From Pseudoalteromonas sp. MM1 (GTDB lineage: Bacteria > Pseudomonadota > Gammaproteobacteria > Enterobacterales > Alteromonadaceae), in NCBI RefSeq assembly GCF_030296835.1, contig NZ_AP027922.1:3534001-3598000 (forward strand): 64,000 nt of DNA, written 5' to 3'. Under the pieces are notes generated by a model. The model did no database searches. It had not been told where the DNA came from and saw only the letters and a program-made list of their open reading frames with translations. Below, piece after piece: positions 37,743-46,340 of the stretch. Numbering within the stretch: the first letter of the stretch is position 1; every line of letters starts with the position of its first letter. The position numbers were made by a program, and so were the translations under genes.

Positions 37743-38938
37743 TAAGCGGCCTCATCTGAATGAGATTTCGGGAAGCTTAATAACAGGTCACGATAATACT
37801 CGTATTGCTTTTGACGTAGCTCGATTTCGCGGGGGAGACCTTCGGTGATTGAGTTAGTTAGAGCGTCGAATTTATCGAGGATAGCGACAATGCGCGCTTG
37901 CTCTGCCTGCGATCTTTCAGGGTCGTTTGGATAGGGAATCGGAAATTGAACATTCTTTATCATGGGTTTTGTTAACTGAGGTATCCCTGCTGGCGGCACG
38001 GGATAATTATTTTCAATAGTTTTCATATAGTAATAAGCGTACTTTGTATCCACACCAATTTTCGGTGTTAAAACAAGTAATCGGATAATCGGGAAAAATG
38101 GTCGATCACGATAACTTGTCCATCCAATAGTCCCTCGAGCTGAAACCGTTAAGCTTGGTTCTGTTATTTTTGGTAAGTTTGTCCAACCATACAAAGATTT
38201 TAAGCCTATTCCATTAGATAGAATTGGCACGTTAAATTCATCGGATTCTTCCTTTGAAAAAGCGTCTTTTGGTTTATCTCCACCTGCGAAAATATTGAAT
38301 ACTTCCCCCAGCGCCTTCCACTCAACGTCACCCTCTTCAAAACTAAACAACTGGTCGCGGTAGTAATTGTATTGTTTTTTCCGCATGTTAAGCTCGGCGG
38401 TCAGCTCGGCGGTCAGCTCGGCGGTCATGGCGGTAAATGCGTCCAGAATACGCACTATTTCAGCTTGTATTGCCAGCGATTTTTCTGGGTTATCTGGGCA
38501 TGGAATGGGGATTTTTTTAGCACAGTAATTACTAATCCATTGGCGTTTATGATCACCTTCAACCAAGTCACTCGGTAGCGTATTCATCCAATAATATACG
38601 TACTTCAGCATGAGCCTCGACTCATCACTAGATTTAATCATTTTCATTGCTGAGGATTTAGCTTTAAAGTCGAAGTCAACCCATTTATTAGCTGTAGTGA
38701 AGTCATCAAAAATGATTACAGGATTTTCTGAAGCTCGATTGATCCCGTCTATTTCGTCCGTATAACCTAAAATAAAAGTCTTGCCCGCAGTTAATACAGG
38801 GATCTCAAACGAATCATCATAGTTTTTCGTTTTTACGAGATATTTTGTCGGCTGTTCGTATTTTGTTACATCCCCTAAAGCTAATTCTTTAAGCTCAACC
38901 CCATCCAGCAGTTTCTCTAAATAGCTCAAATGACTCAT
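37742..38938 (-). CDS. hsdS: Type I restriction specificity subunit S with TAEL repeats
   Basis: The 398-residue subunit has two target-recognition domains (about 1-150 and 205-350), each followed by a conserved spacer helix ending in [15 protein letters not shown] sequence ([17 protein letters not shown] and [17 protein letters not shown]). The central spacer contains three tandem TAEL units, as in the EcoR124 family, where two or three units set the length of the non-specific spacer in the DNA target. The two halves define the bipartite recognition sequence, which cannot be read from sequence. It overlaps hsdM by 4 bp and the prrC-like gene by 1 bp. Confidence 0.94.
   Translation of the reverse strand: MSHLSYLEKLLDGVELKELALGDVTKYEQPTKYLVKTKNYDDSFEIPVLTAGKTFILGYTDEIDGINRASENPVIIFDDFTTANKWVDFDFKAKSSAMKMIKSSDESRLMLKYVYYWMNTLPSDLVEGDHKRQWISNYCAKKIPIPCPDNPEKSLAIQAEIVRILDAFTAMTAELTAELTAELNMRKKQYNYYRDQLFSFEEGDVEWKALGEVFNIFAGGDKPKDAFSKEESDEFNVPILSNGIGLKSLYGWTNLPKITEPSLTVSARGTIGWTSYRDRPFFPIIRLLVLTPKIGVDTKYAYYYMKTIENNYPVPPAGIPQLTKPMIKNVQFPIPYPNDPERSQAEQARIVAILDKFDALTNSITEGLPREIELRQKQYEYYRDLLLSFPKSHSDEAA
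38390..38425. repeat. Three tandem 12-bp units encoding TAEL in hsdS
   Basis: The 12-mer CAGCTCGGCGGT (minus strand ACCGCCGAGCTG, coding TAEL) is repeated three times, the last with one third-base change. Slippage would add or remove four residues without breaking the frame. Confidence 0.9.
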
Positions 38939-40500
38939 GCCTCACCCTCCTCACCTTCAATTTCCGCCACAATGGCATCAATATCACTGCGAAGCGCATC
39001 AATTTTAGCAACGGTAGTTTCAAGTTCGGCATTAAGCTCAGTAATGTCCACTAGCTCGCGGTTGTCTTTCGCTTCCACATAACTGCTTACCGAAAGGTTG
39101 TAGCTGTTGCCTGCGATAACATCCAAATCAACCGATTTAGCAAAATGCTCCACATTCTCTTTGCTGGCAAACACATTCATGATGTCTTCAATGTGCTGAT
39201 TAGTGATAACGTTGGTATTGGTTTCTTTTTTAAAGTAAGCCTCGCCACTGGCATCTATAAACTGGGTGGTAGTGTCGGTTTTGTGCTTAGACAGCACCAA
39301 AATATTCACGGCAATGGTGGTGCCAAAAAACAGGTTAGGTGCCAATGAAATTACGGTTTCAACATAGTTGTTATCAACCAAGTATTGGCGAATTTTTTGC
39401 TCCGCCCCGCCACGGTAAAAAATACCGGGAAAGCAGACAATGGCTGCGCGGCCTTTACTTGATAGGTAACTCAGCGCATGCAATACAAAAGCAAAGTCGG
39501 CTTTTGATTTAGGCGCTAATACGCCAGCGGGCGCAAAGCGGTCGTCGTTGATTAAGGTTGGGTCGTCGCTACCAATCCATTTCACTGAATAAGGTGGGTT
39601 AGAGACAATCGCGTCAAACGGCTTGTCGTCTAAAAAGTGCGGTTCGGTTAAGGTATCACCCAACTGAATATTAAACTTGTCGTAGTTAATGTTGTGCAAA
39701 AACATGTTCATACGCGCCAAGTTGTAGGTGGTGTGGTTTAGCTCTTGACCAAAAAAACCATCCTCAATGATATGCGCATCAAAGTGTTTCTTGGCTTGTA
39801 ACAGCAATGAACCGGAGCCCGCCGCAGGGTCATAGATTTTATTGACACTAGTTTGGCCGTACATGGCCAGCTGCGAGATCAATTTTGAAACGTGCTGAGG
39901 CGTAAAAAATTCGCCACCGGATTTACCCGCATTGGCGGCGTAATTTGAAATAAGGAACTCGTAAGCATCACCAAACAGATCGTTTTCGTTATCTTCAAAT
40001 TGAGTGATGTTAAGTCCAGCTACGCCTTTTAATACCGCAGCAAGGCGTTTGTTTTTTGCCTCTACCGTATTACCCAGACGATTACTGGTGGTATCAAAAT
40101 CCGCAAACAAGCCTTTGATGTCTTTTTCTGAGTCATAGCCGTTGGCTGAGTTTTCGATTGCAGCAAAAATAGCCGCCAAATCAGTATTTAAGTTTTCGTT
40201 CTTATGCGCATTAGCCGCCACATTGCTAAACAACTGGCTTGGAAGGATAAAATACCCTTTAGTGCGAACTGCATCATCTTTGGCAGCCAGAATGTTTTCA
40301 TCATCATCGTCCATGGCAGCATAATTAACACTTTCATCACCGCCTGTGATGTAACCAACAAAGTTCTCACTGATAAAACGATAGAACAAAGTACCCAACA
40401 CGTACTGCTTGAAGTCCCAACCATCTACTGAACCTCGCACATCGTTAGCAATAGCCCATATTTGTCGTTGAAGCTCAGCACGTTGTTGATTACTTGTCAT
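38935..40500 (-). CDS. hsdM: Type I restriction methyltransferase subunit M
   Basis: The 521-residue N6-adenine methyltransferase has the SAM-binding motif [10 protein letters not shown] (224-233) and the catalytic NPPY (301-304). The N-terminal helical HsdM domain (about 10-160) and [10 protein letters not shown] ahead of the catalytic core are typical. With HsdS it methylates and protects host sites. Its length is within one residue of EcoR124I HsdM (520). It is the first gene of the operon; GGGAAT precedes its ATG. A perfect 15-bp inverted repeat lies 50 bp upstream. Confidence 0.95.
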   Translation of the reverse strand: MTSNQQRAELQRQIWAIANDVRGSVDGWDFKQYVLGTLFYRFISENFVGYITGGDESVNYAAMDDDDENILAAKDDAVRTKGYFILPSQLFSNVAANAHKNENLNTDLAAIFAAIENSANGYDSEKDIKGLFADFDTTSNRLGNTVEAKNKRLAAVLKGVAGLNITQFEDNENDLFGDAYEFLISNYAANAGKSGGEFFTPQHVSKLISQLAMYGQTSVNKIYDPAAGSGSLLLQAKKHFDAHIIEDGFFGQELNHTTYNLARMNMFLHNINYDKFNIQLGDTLTEPHFLDDKPFDAIVSNPPYSVKWIGSDDPTLINDDRFAPAGVLAPKSKADFAFVLHALSYLSSKGRAAIVCFPGIFYRGGAEQKIRQYLVDNNYVETVISLAPNLFFGTTIAVNILVLSKHKTDTTTQFIDASGEAYFKKETNTNVITNQHIEDIMNVFASKENVEHFAKSVDLDVIAGNSYNLSVSSYVEAKDNRELVDITELNAELETTVAKIDALRSDIDAIVAEIEGEEGEA

Positions 40501-40550
40501 TTCTTTATTCCCGTAAAGTACGTTATTTAATATTAAGCCGCATATTTTAG

Positions 40551-40588
40551 TAAGTCAGATAAAGCCAATACGAGCTTTATCTGACTTA
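40551..40588. promoter_or_regulatory. Perfect 15-bp inverted repeat upstream of hsdM
   Basis: TAAGTCAGATAAAGC and its exact complement GCTTTATCTGACTTA are separated by 8 bp. It lies between alpA and hsdM, both leftward. No T run follows on the minus strand, and only four T on the plus strand. It may therefore be an operator or leader stem controlling hsdM, or a poor terminator for alpA. Confidence 0.5.
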
Positions 40589-40665
40589 CTTTTCATTCAA
40601 ATAATACTACCACAAATTCTATATAATCAATCTGCTGCTTCAGTTTATAAATAGTTTTATTGTCT

Positions 40666-40848
40666 TTACACTTCCCTTTCACCAATTCTTTCCATTATCC
40701 AATCATCCACTTCTGACTCAAGCCAGGCTACAGATTTGGCACCTAACGATACTTGCTTTGGAAATGTGCCTTTAGTCATAAACTCATAAATTGTTGAACG
40801 GCCTAGTGATGTTTTTTCGATTACTTCTTTTAATTTGATTAAACGCAT
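40666..40848 (-). CDS. alpA: AlpA family excisionase/regulator
   Basis: The 60-residue MerR-like winged-helix protein is complete: LIKLKEVIEKTSLGRSTIYE, then FPKQVSLGAKSVAWLESEVD and the WI terminus. AlpA proteins activate integrase genes or act as excision directionality factors in P4-like and CP4 elements. It is divergent from the radC-like gene, and the 124 bp between them hold the promoters of both. It probably controls excision of this island. Confidence 0.88.
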   Translation of the reverse strand: MRLIKLKEVIEKTSLGRSTIYEFMTKGTFPKQVSLGAKSVAWLESEVDDWIMERIGEREV

Positions 40849-40972
40849 GGAATTTCTCCGGTTGGTTATTAGTACATAACCTTTCCGGGGTTAGTATTTT
40901 TTTATGCCCTCAAACAAAAAACTTACACATATACATCACTAACTTGCATGAACCACTTAAGAGGAATTTACA

Positions 40973-41446
40973 ATGCAAGGTCAACAGTCGTTATATGAAT
41001 TTAAACACCCAGTAAATGATGAGCAGATACTAGAAGCCGCTGCATACATAATCGCTAAGAAGCAGTTTCGTGATGGCGTTTTAAATAGCCCTAATGATTG
41101 CGAAGAATACTTAAAGCATAAACTCGCGATACATGAGCATGAGGTATTTGCCGTACTGTTTTTAGATAGCCAAAACCGCATACTGGAGTTTAAAGAGCTA
41201 TTTAGAGGCACTATTAATGCAGCTAGTGTTTACCCTAGAGAAGTCGTTAAAGAAGTGTTAGAGCTTAATGCAGCATCCGTTATCCTGGCGCATAACCACC
41301 CTTCGGGCGTTACCACCCCATCTCAAGCAGACAAACTTATTACTACCAAACTTCAACAGGCACTTAACCTAATTGATGTATCTGTGCTTGATCACATCAT
41401 CATTGGTGAAAGCACGTATTCATTTGCTGAGCATGGATTAATTTAA
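40973..41446 (+). CDS. RadC-like JAB/MPN domain protein
   Basis: The 157-residue protein holds only the MPN part of the RadC family. The JAMM zinc motif reads HNHPSG (107-112) with D120 following. Full-length RadC has an N-terminal helix-hairpin-helix region that is missing here, as in the island proteins YfjY and YkfG of E. coli. Despite the name, a repair role is not established. GAGGAA precedes the ATG. It heads a rightward set with DUF2787 (12 bp away) and a tyrosine recombinase (11 bp away). Confidence 0.9.
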   Translation: MQGQQSLYEFKHPVNDEQILEAAAYIIAKKQFRDGVLNSPNDCEEYLKHKLAIHEHEVFAVLFLDSQNRILEFKELFRGTINAASVYPREVVKEVLELNAASVILAHNHPSGVTTPSQADKLITTKLQQALNLIDVSVLDHIIIGESTYSFAEHGLI

Positions 41447-41458
41447 AAGGAGTTAAAT

Positions 41459-41878
41459 ATGGCGTTAAAAATAGAGCAAGTAGCAGGCTTAAAAGTGCCT
41501 GACTCTTTTATTGATGTGATTGTGAGTGCAGTTACCAATAGAGGTGATTCTTTAGGCGGTTCTAAGGCGGTTACACTTAACTTTAGAGATCCAGACTACA
41601 GCCCTGAAGCTGGCGGCTTTCACCCAGTAGAAGTTAGGTTAGAAAAGCAGGCCACCAGCTGGCAGCTTATTTATATTACTGACTTTTCGTATCAGGGCCG
41701 TCATGCCCCTGAACTGATAAAAGAAATTGATGTGTGCTTTAGCATTAAGCAAGTTTATCACTTTTTAGCTGGTTGGTTGAACGCTAAGGAAGGTAAAGAG
41801 CTATTAGCCTTGTTCATTTCAAACTTTGTTGAGTACTACAACACAGGTTGTTATCAGGTTACGGTTACAACTGAATAA
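41459..41878 (+). CDS. DUF2787 family protein
   Basis: The 139-residue protein matches the DUF2787 pattern common on Vibrio and Shewanella islands: AVTLNFRDPDYSPEAGGFHPVEVRLEK, with its conserved Gly/Pro spacing, then WQLIYITDFSYQG and a late FVEYYNTGCYQVTV. No catalytic residues or membrane segments are evident. It has a strong Shine-Dalgarno sequence (AAGGAG) and sits between radC-like and recombinase genes. Function is unknown. Confidence 0.8.
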   Translation: MALKIEQVAGLKVPDSFIDVIVSAVTNRGDSLGGSKAVTLNFRDPDYSPEAGGFHPVEVRLEKQATSWQLIYITDFSYQGRHAPELIKEIDVCFSIKQVYHFLAGWLNAKEGKELLALFISNFVEYYNTGCYQVTVTTE

Positions 41879-41889
41879 AGGGGGTTTTT

Positions 41890-42450
41890 ATGGCTGAAGT
41901 ACAAGCAGTTAAAAATCTTGATACAGTAAGGCTTGTTAGTTATTTACTAGAAAAGCGTTGTTCAAGACAAATGAGCCAAATATGGAATATTGGCTTAAAT
42001 CTCGCGCTTAGAATATCTGACTTACTTGCAGTGAAGTTCACTGACATAAACAACGATAGGTTGATTATTTACGAGTCAAAGACCTCGAAATTAGCTGAAA
42101 TAAAGTTAAATGATAAAGCGCTTACCTTAATCAACGAAATTAAACTGACTCATCCACTCCACATCTACTTATTTCAATCATACCGAAATCAACAAGCGAT
42201 TAACTCAAAGCCTAAACCGCTATCACGTAGAGCGGTTACAAAAGCATTTGCGCTAGTTGGTGAAGAACTAAATATTCATTTAGGTACTCACTCAATGCGT
42301 AAAACACGCGGTTATCACTTGTATCAGAAAACCCACGACATCGCCCGAGTAATGAAAATGCTTCGCCATAGCTCCGAAGCAACCACACTTCGTTATATAG
42401 GCATAACACAGGAGGAAATAGACAAAGACTTTGAAGAACTAGAGCTATAA
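41890..42450 (+). CDS. Minimal tyrosine recombinase (catalytic domain only)
   Basis: The 186-residue protein consists almost only of the tyrosine-recombinase catalytic domain. Residues present are R41 (LALRISDLL), H134 and R137 (HSMR), H160 (LRHSS) and the nucleophile Y169 (TLRYIG). The N-terminal core-binding domain of usual integrases is lacking, so it resembles the short recombinases found on fimbrial loci and islands. It might invert or excise a local segment, or resolve dimers, while the island's main integrase is at 44958-46163. GGGGG precedes the ATG. Confidence 0.85.
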   Translation: MAEVQAVKNLDTVRLVSYLLEKRCSRQMSQIWNIGLNLALRISDLLAVKFTDINNDRLIIYESKTSKLAEIKLNDKALTLINEIKLTHPLHIYLFQSYRNQQAINSKPKPLSRRAVTKAFALVGEELNIHLGTHSMRKTRGYHLYQKTHDIARVMKMLRHSSEATTLRYIGITQEEIDKDFEELEL

Positions 42451-42503
42451 ACCCTAACAGCGCCATTCTGGTGCTCGTGATACTTAACTAAAAGGAAAAC
42501 ATT

Positions 42504-42743
42504 ATGTCTTTAAATAAAGCCGTTTCGTGCGGCTTAGTTGGTAATGAGTTATCAAAACAGATAACTGGCAGTAGTGACTCTAGCGTAAGCAGAACAGCTG
42601 TGGCTATAGGCTCCGGTGCAGCCGCTGGAGCACTTACATCTGGCGCAATAGTAATTGGTGCTGGCGTTGCTTCTGCGCCTGTTACAGTCCCTCTAGCTGT
42701 TGCTGGGGGGATAGTTGCTGGTATTGCTAGTTTGTTTGATTAG
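42504..42743 (+). CDS. Small glycine/alanine-rich membrane protein
   Basis: The 79-residue protein has two hydrophobic Gly/Ala-rich stretches (about 35-55 and 57-76), suggesting a helical hairpin in the membrane. The N-terminus is polar. AAGGAAAAC precedes the ATG, and a hairpin terminator follows at 42751. Small Gly-rich membrane proteins on islands are sometimes toxins or holin-like, but nothing here proves that. I do not recognise the family. Confidence 0.6.
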   Translation: MSLNKAVSCGLVGNELSKQITGSSDSSVSRTAVAIGSGAAAGALTSGAIVIGAGVASAPVTVPLAVAGGIVAGIASLFD

Positions 42744-42749
42744 TTAAAT

Positions 42750-42777
42750 TCGAGTGCTCAATATGAGCACTCTTTTA
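42750..42777 (+). terminator. Terminator after the small membrane protein gene
   Basis: GAGTGCTCA-at-TGAGCACTCTTTT is a nine-base-pair stem followed by a short T run, 7 bp after the stop codon. Confidence 0.75.
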
Positions 42778-42820
42778 AAGTGTGATAACACCATTTATTT
42801 TTTAGGTTCTCATAATGGTA

Positions 42821-42888
42821 TTTTGGGAACTTGCCATCCCTTATATACTAAGGGGTTAAGCTTATTTAGCTACTTGAAGTTCCCAAAA
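42821..42888. repeat. Long inverted repeat with nested hairpin beside the YfjJ/Gp2-like gene
   Basis: TTTTGGGAACTT (42821-42832) and its exact complement AAGTTCCCAAAA (42877-42888) enclose 44 bp. Inside is a smaller stem (CCCTT/AAGGG, 42838-42855). The structure lies 47 bp past the end of the Gp2-like gene, whose relatives include replication initiators, so an origin-like role is possible. Confidence 0.5.
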
Positions 42889-42934
42889 GCTAGTTAAAAC
42901 GAATAATGGGAAGCACAGGTCTTTATTAAAAGTA

Positions 42935-43591
42935 TTACCTCTGACTATAGCCAAAACAACGCTGCCCTGAACCATATTGCTTAGTATTGAGCTTTGCGAG
43001 GTAACTCAGTCGATAAAACAGAGCATGAAAGTCTTGAGTGAAATCAGAGCTATTAGCGCCGAGGTAGTAATGTGCATTATTAGGTAAATGAACTAATTGC
43101 ATCGTTTCATCCAACGGTAAGCTCAACGCACTCGCCCAGGCCTTAACTGTTCGAGTAAACAGGTTATCACTCTCTGCATTTATTTTACCCGTACAGTGAT
43201 AGCGGTCTTTATTAAAAAATAGTACACAATGGTAATGTTGATGATGAGCTGTGCTCTGTTCTCTTGCCCAAATATACCTAACATTGCAAGGGTGTGGTGT
43301 TCTACCTTCACGAGCTTTACGTTTTGTATCAGCTTTAATCTGCGCCTCAAGAGAAGCAATGAATCGTTTAATAACTTTATTGCTATCTAAATCAATTGTA
43401 TTTGAATGAGCAGGTAACCTTAAATCAACTCTCACAGCAAACGTTCTTTTATGCTCAGCACATGCAGCAAGCATGACTTTCTCAATAGCATCTAAGTAGG
43501 GAATAACTAAGGGCTGATTGTCTCTAGCGAGTGTTTGATATTGCTTGTAAGTAGGGATAGTAGTTACTGAGTATTGTTTTTGATTATTCAT
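42935..43591 (-). CDS. YfjJ/YagK-like inovirus Gp2-type protein
   Basis: The 218-residue protein matches the family of E. coli YagK/YfjJ and inovirus-type Gp2, related to rolling-circle replication initiators. Landmarks are AVRVDLRLPAHS, then NVRYIWAREQSTAHHQHYHCVLFFNKDRY with the HUH-like HQHYH core, and YYLGANSSDFTQDFHALFYRLSYLAK. These proteins are standard in CP4-like cryptic elements, where replication or copy control is suspected. The HxHxH cluster and late tyrosines are consistent with DNA nicking, which is inferred. It is transcribed leftward, opposite to the recombinase set. Confidence 0.8.
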   Translation of the reverse strand: MNNQKQYSVTTIPTYKQYQTLARDNQPLVIPYLDAIEKVMLAACAEHKRTFAVRVDLRLPAHSNTIDLDSNKVIKRFIASLEAQIKADTKRKAREGRTPHPCNVRYIWAREQSTAHHQHYHCVLFFNKDRYHCTGKINAESDNLFTRTVKAWASALSLPLDETMQLVHLPNNAHYYLGANSSDFTQDFHALFYRLSYLAKLNTKQYGSGQRCFGYSQR

Positions 43592-44015
43592 CTTCTTTAT
43601 CCTGAAAGTATGAGTTCATATCAGGTGGATGAATAGTATTTTTTAAATTGTATTTGTTGTGATAATTACTTCGTTACTAGTAAATCTAATTAATATTACC
43701 AAACCGAAATTCCCACTAAAAAAACCAGCTTTATTTTAGATGGTTAATTTCATTAACACATTACTGAGCAACTGCTTTGCAGATTTAAAGTTACTCTGAA
43801 GTTATAACAAGTAAAGCCTTGATTTTCTATTACAAATAAAAAAATAATTATATGCATTTATGACATATTAAATATATATAGTTGACACTAAAAACAAATG
43901 AAAATGACGCTTTTAAAATGAGTGAATGACAAAAAACAGGAGCTATATGACAGGTAAAATATGTATGATAGACTGATAGTCAAATTAATAAATGAATAAT
44001 ACATATTGAAATTCA
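43592..44015. other. AT-rich intergenic region in the island
   Basis: About 420 bp between the divergent Gp2-like gene and the orphan gene at 44016. It is markedly AT-rich (runs such as TATTAAATATATATAG), with TTGACA near 43882 but no properly spaced -10 for it. An 18-bp frame at 43992 is too short to count. It probably holds both promoters. Confidence 0.45.
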
Positions 44016-44951
44016 ATGGATGATTTAAGGGAACACTGGACACCGATTCTAAACTTATTGAGTTCTGATCAGAGAGCTTTAATGTGGTCAGTAAAGAAGA
44101 TTATGGAAGATACTCCAAGTCGGCACAAACAGCCAAAAAATAAGTTTGAAGCCTTTACAATTATAAAAGAACACTGCGCTTATTTGGATTCAATGGAGTT
44201 GATGTCTGTTTTTCCAAGCGCAGTAGATGAGATGACCCGCATACTCTCTTGTTATGAAGATATAACAATTGAAGAATCTGATTTATCTTGGATTTCAGAG
44301 AAGAATAAGCAACAGCTTTTTTGGGCTTGGGTTTACATTCACCAAAATCCAATAAAAGAAGTTTATTACAAGCCAGAAAACCCGCTAGCTAAAGAGGCTG
44401 TTTATACTTTTGAAGAGATATATCCTTTGTTAGTTGAAAAATTCGACTCATTTAAAACAACAAAGCAATGCAAGCGCAATTATATAAAAAACATGAAACA
44501 CTCCTATCACCAATTCCTTACAAGCAAGCCAAGTTTAGAGTGGCTCACAGATAAAGCTGATGATGATTGCATATGGGTTTGGGGTTATTTGACAGATAAA
44601 CTCACGAGCTTAAATTTTTTAAAACCTTTGTCTAATGAAGATTTATTTCATAGTATAATCGCTATCATAGCTAATTGGGATTTGCTCCACCACAATGCAA
44701 ATACACTAAATAAAGATTTTATAGGTGACCTTGACCCAATTGTAACTAAATCTCAAGAGAAAACTCCAACAAAAAAAGAGCTTGTTTCCAAATTAACGAA
44801 TGCTTTTAAACAAAGAGAAATTAGAACAAAATCGCAATCGCTAAGCATACTAACAAAGAATAACCACAAGCTTTTGTTAAAATACATGAAGGAACATAGC
44901 GTCTCTGAAAAGAAAGCCCTCAATGAAATAGTCGAAGCAATGCTTGATTAG
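44016..44951 (+). CDS. Uncharacterised 311-residue protein next to the integrase
   Basis: I do not recognise this family. The protein is acidic to neutral, mostly helical in appearance, rich in Lys, Asn and Trp (DDCIWVWGYLTDKL, QLFWAWVYIHQNP), with no signal peptide or membrane helix. The last 60 residues (KELVSKLTNAFKQREIRTKS, then SEKKALNEIVEAMLD) look like a basic helical tail and could bind nucleic acid. AT-rich codon use differs from the chromosomal genes. It sits convergent to the integrase with 6 bp between stops, the classical cargo position at an island end, so a defence or regulatory role is a guess. Confidence 0.65.
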   Translation: MDDLREHWTPILNLLSSDQRALMWSVKKIMEDTPSRHKQPKNKFEAFTIIKEHCAYLDSMELMSVFPSAVDEMTRILSCYEDITIEESDLSWISEKNKQQLFWAWVYIHQNPIKEVYYKPENPLAKEAVYTFEEIYPLLVEKFDSFKTTKQCKRNYIKNMKHSYHQFLTSKPSLEWLTDKADDDCIWVWGYLTDKLTSLNFLKPLSNEDLFHSIIAIIANWDLLHHNANTLNKDFIGDLDPIVTKSQEKTPTKKELVSKLTNAFKQREIRTKSQSLSILTKNNHKLLLKYMKEHSVSEKKALNEIVEAMLD

Positions 44952-44957
44952 GTTTTA

Positions 44958-46163
44958 TTACTTTAAATTGGCTTGCTCAATAAAGTCACTCCACCAGCGC
45001 ATAATAGACCTACGTTGTTCTAAATAGTCTGAGCGGTTATATGCCGCTCTTGTTTCATTTTCATCTGCATGAGCTAAGCAGGCTTCAACTAAAAGGCTAT
45101 CGTAACCTTTTTCATGAAGCGCTGTAGAAGCAACTGAGCGCAAGCCATGTGCTACCAGTTTATCTTTGTAACCCAAGCTACGTTTAATCGCTGCATTCAC
45201 CGTATAGGTACTTGCATGGCTCTTTTCATTACGCTCACTCGGGAATACATATTCATGGTGACCGCTGAGTGGTTTCATTTGCTCAAGTATTGCCAAAGTA
45301 GCAGACGTTAAAGGTACTCGGTGCGCTCTTCTGCGTTTCATTTCTTCAGCTGGAATCATCCATACAGCATCTTCAACATTAATATCGGCCCACTTAGCAC
45401 CTGCGGCTTCTTTTGAGCGAGTAATAGTATGCAGTTGCCACAAAATTAAAAGCTTTGTTTTGTTCTGGATGGTTTGCGAGCCATTCAGAGCGGTTAAAAA
45501 ATCAGGTAGCTCTTCAGGTCTAATCGTTGCCATATGCTCTACTGTATTTTTAGTAAATACTTTTATGATTTTTGCTAGTGGATTGGCATTGATAAAGCCA
45601 TGATTTACTGAGTAATCCATGATCTGGTTTAAGCTTTGGCAAATACGTTTGATTGTGGAGTGTTTACCGTCAGTCTCAAGTGGCCTGAGAATTTCAATAG
45701 TATCAATCGCTGTAATGCTTTCTAAAGGTGTGTCTTGCAACTTTGGGAAAATATACATCTCAAGTGTTCGCCACTCCCTAGCTGCGTGATGAGGCGTAAC
45801 AGTTGGCTTTTTTCGTTCAAACCAAAGTTCTGCGGCAGCTAAAAAAGTATTCGCAGCTTTACGGCTCTCTGCCTGTTTTTTAGCTAGTTCATATGCCTTT
45901 GGATTAATACCTTGCGCTAATAGTTCTTGATACTCAATAGCTTTAGTCCTTGCGTTAGCAAGCGATAGTGCTGGATAAAGCCCAAGGGGTAATTTATTAA
46001 ATTTATCACTTATTGGATCTTTAAACTTAAATTGCCAAGATTTAGTACCGCTAGGTAAAACACGCAGTTGAAGACCGCCACCGTCAGAAAGCGTTTGCTC
46101 TTTGCCTGTACTAGTAATTGATTTTATCTTTTTATCCGTTAGACGTACTACAGGCCTAGCCAT
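44958..46163 (-). CDS. int: P4-type tyrosine integrase of the island
   Basis: The 401-residue integrase has an N-terminal arm-binding domain typical of the P4/CP4 group (LSDGGGLQLRVLPSGTKSWQ, with LGLYPALSLANAR), a core-binding domain and the catalytic residues R249 (TRSKEAAG), H339 and R342 (HGLR), H365 and Y375. It lies 188 bp from attR. GGAG six bases before ATG 46163 fixes the start; an ATG four codons upstream is less well placed. It should insert the element at the QWFPGH codons of ylqF, a protein-coding rather than tRNA target. Confidence 0.93.
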   Translation of the reverse strand: MARPVVRLTDKKIKSITSTGKEQTLSDGGGLQLRVLPSGTKSWQFKFKDPISDKFNKLPLGLYPALSLANARTKAIEYQELLAQGINPKAYELAKKQAESRKAANTFLAAAELWFERKKPTVTPHHAAREWRTLEMYIFPKLQDTPLESITAIDTIEILRPLETDGKHSTIKRICQSLNQIMDYSVNHGFINANPLAKIIKVFTKNTVEHMATIRPEELPDFLTALNGSQTIQNKTKLLILWQLHTITRSKEAAGAKWADINVEDAVWMIPAEEMKRRRAHRVPLTSATLAILEQMKPLSGHHEYVFPSERNEKSHASTYTVNAAIKRSLGYKDKLVAHGLRSVASTALHEKGYDSLLVEACLAHADENETRAAYNRSDYLEQRRSIMRWWSDFIEQANLK

Positions 46164-46213
46164 AATAAGCTCCACAATGATGATTAAGACTAGTATATAT
46201 AAAATACAATCTC

Positions 46214-46238
46214 ATGGGTACTAACGTGGGTACTAAAA
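46214..46238. repeat. Right copy of the 25-bp subterminal direct repeat
   Basis: Matches 26351-26375 at 24 of 25 positions. Two GGGTACTAA-like units lie between the integrase gene and attR, 113 bp inside the latter. Probable integrase arm sites, also placed to influence the integrase promoter. Confidence 0.7.
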
Positions 46239-46340
46239 ATAGTAGAAGCAACAAGATTAGACTGGACAAATACGGAATAAAAACAGGTCAAAACTATGTT
46301 TTAAATGGGATTTTATTATCTATACGGAGCGGCGCGGAAG

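Noticed and set aside
38390..38425. Short tandem repeat as a possible CRISPR-like array
   Set aside because: The 12-bp units have no spacers and lie in frame within hsdS. No CRISPR array was seen anywhere in the window.
40973..41446. DNA-repair radC
   Set aside because: Only the JAB/MPN half is present and it sits on a mobile island; it is the island-type RadC-like family rather than chromosomal radC.
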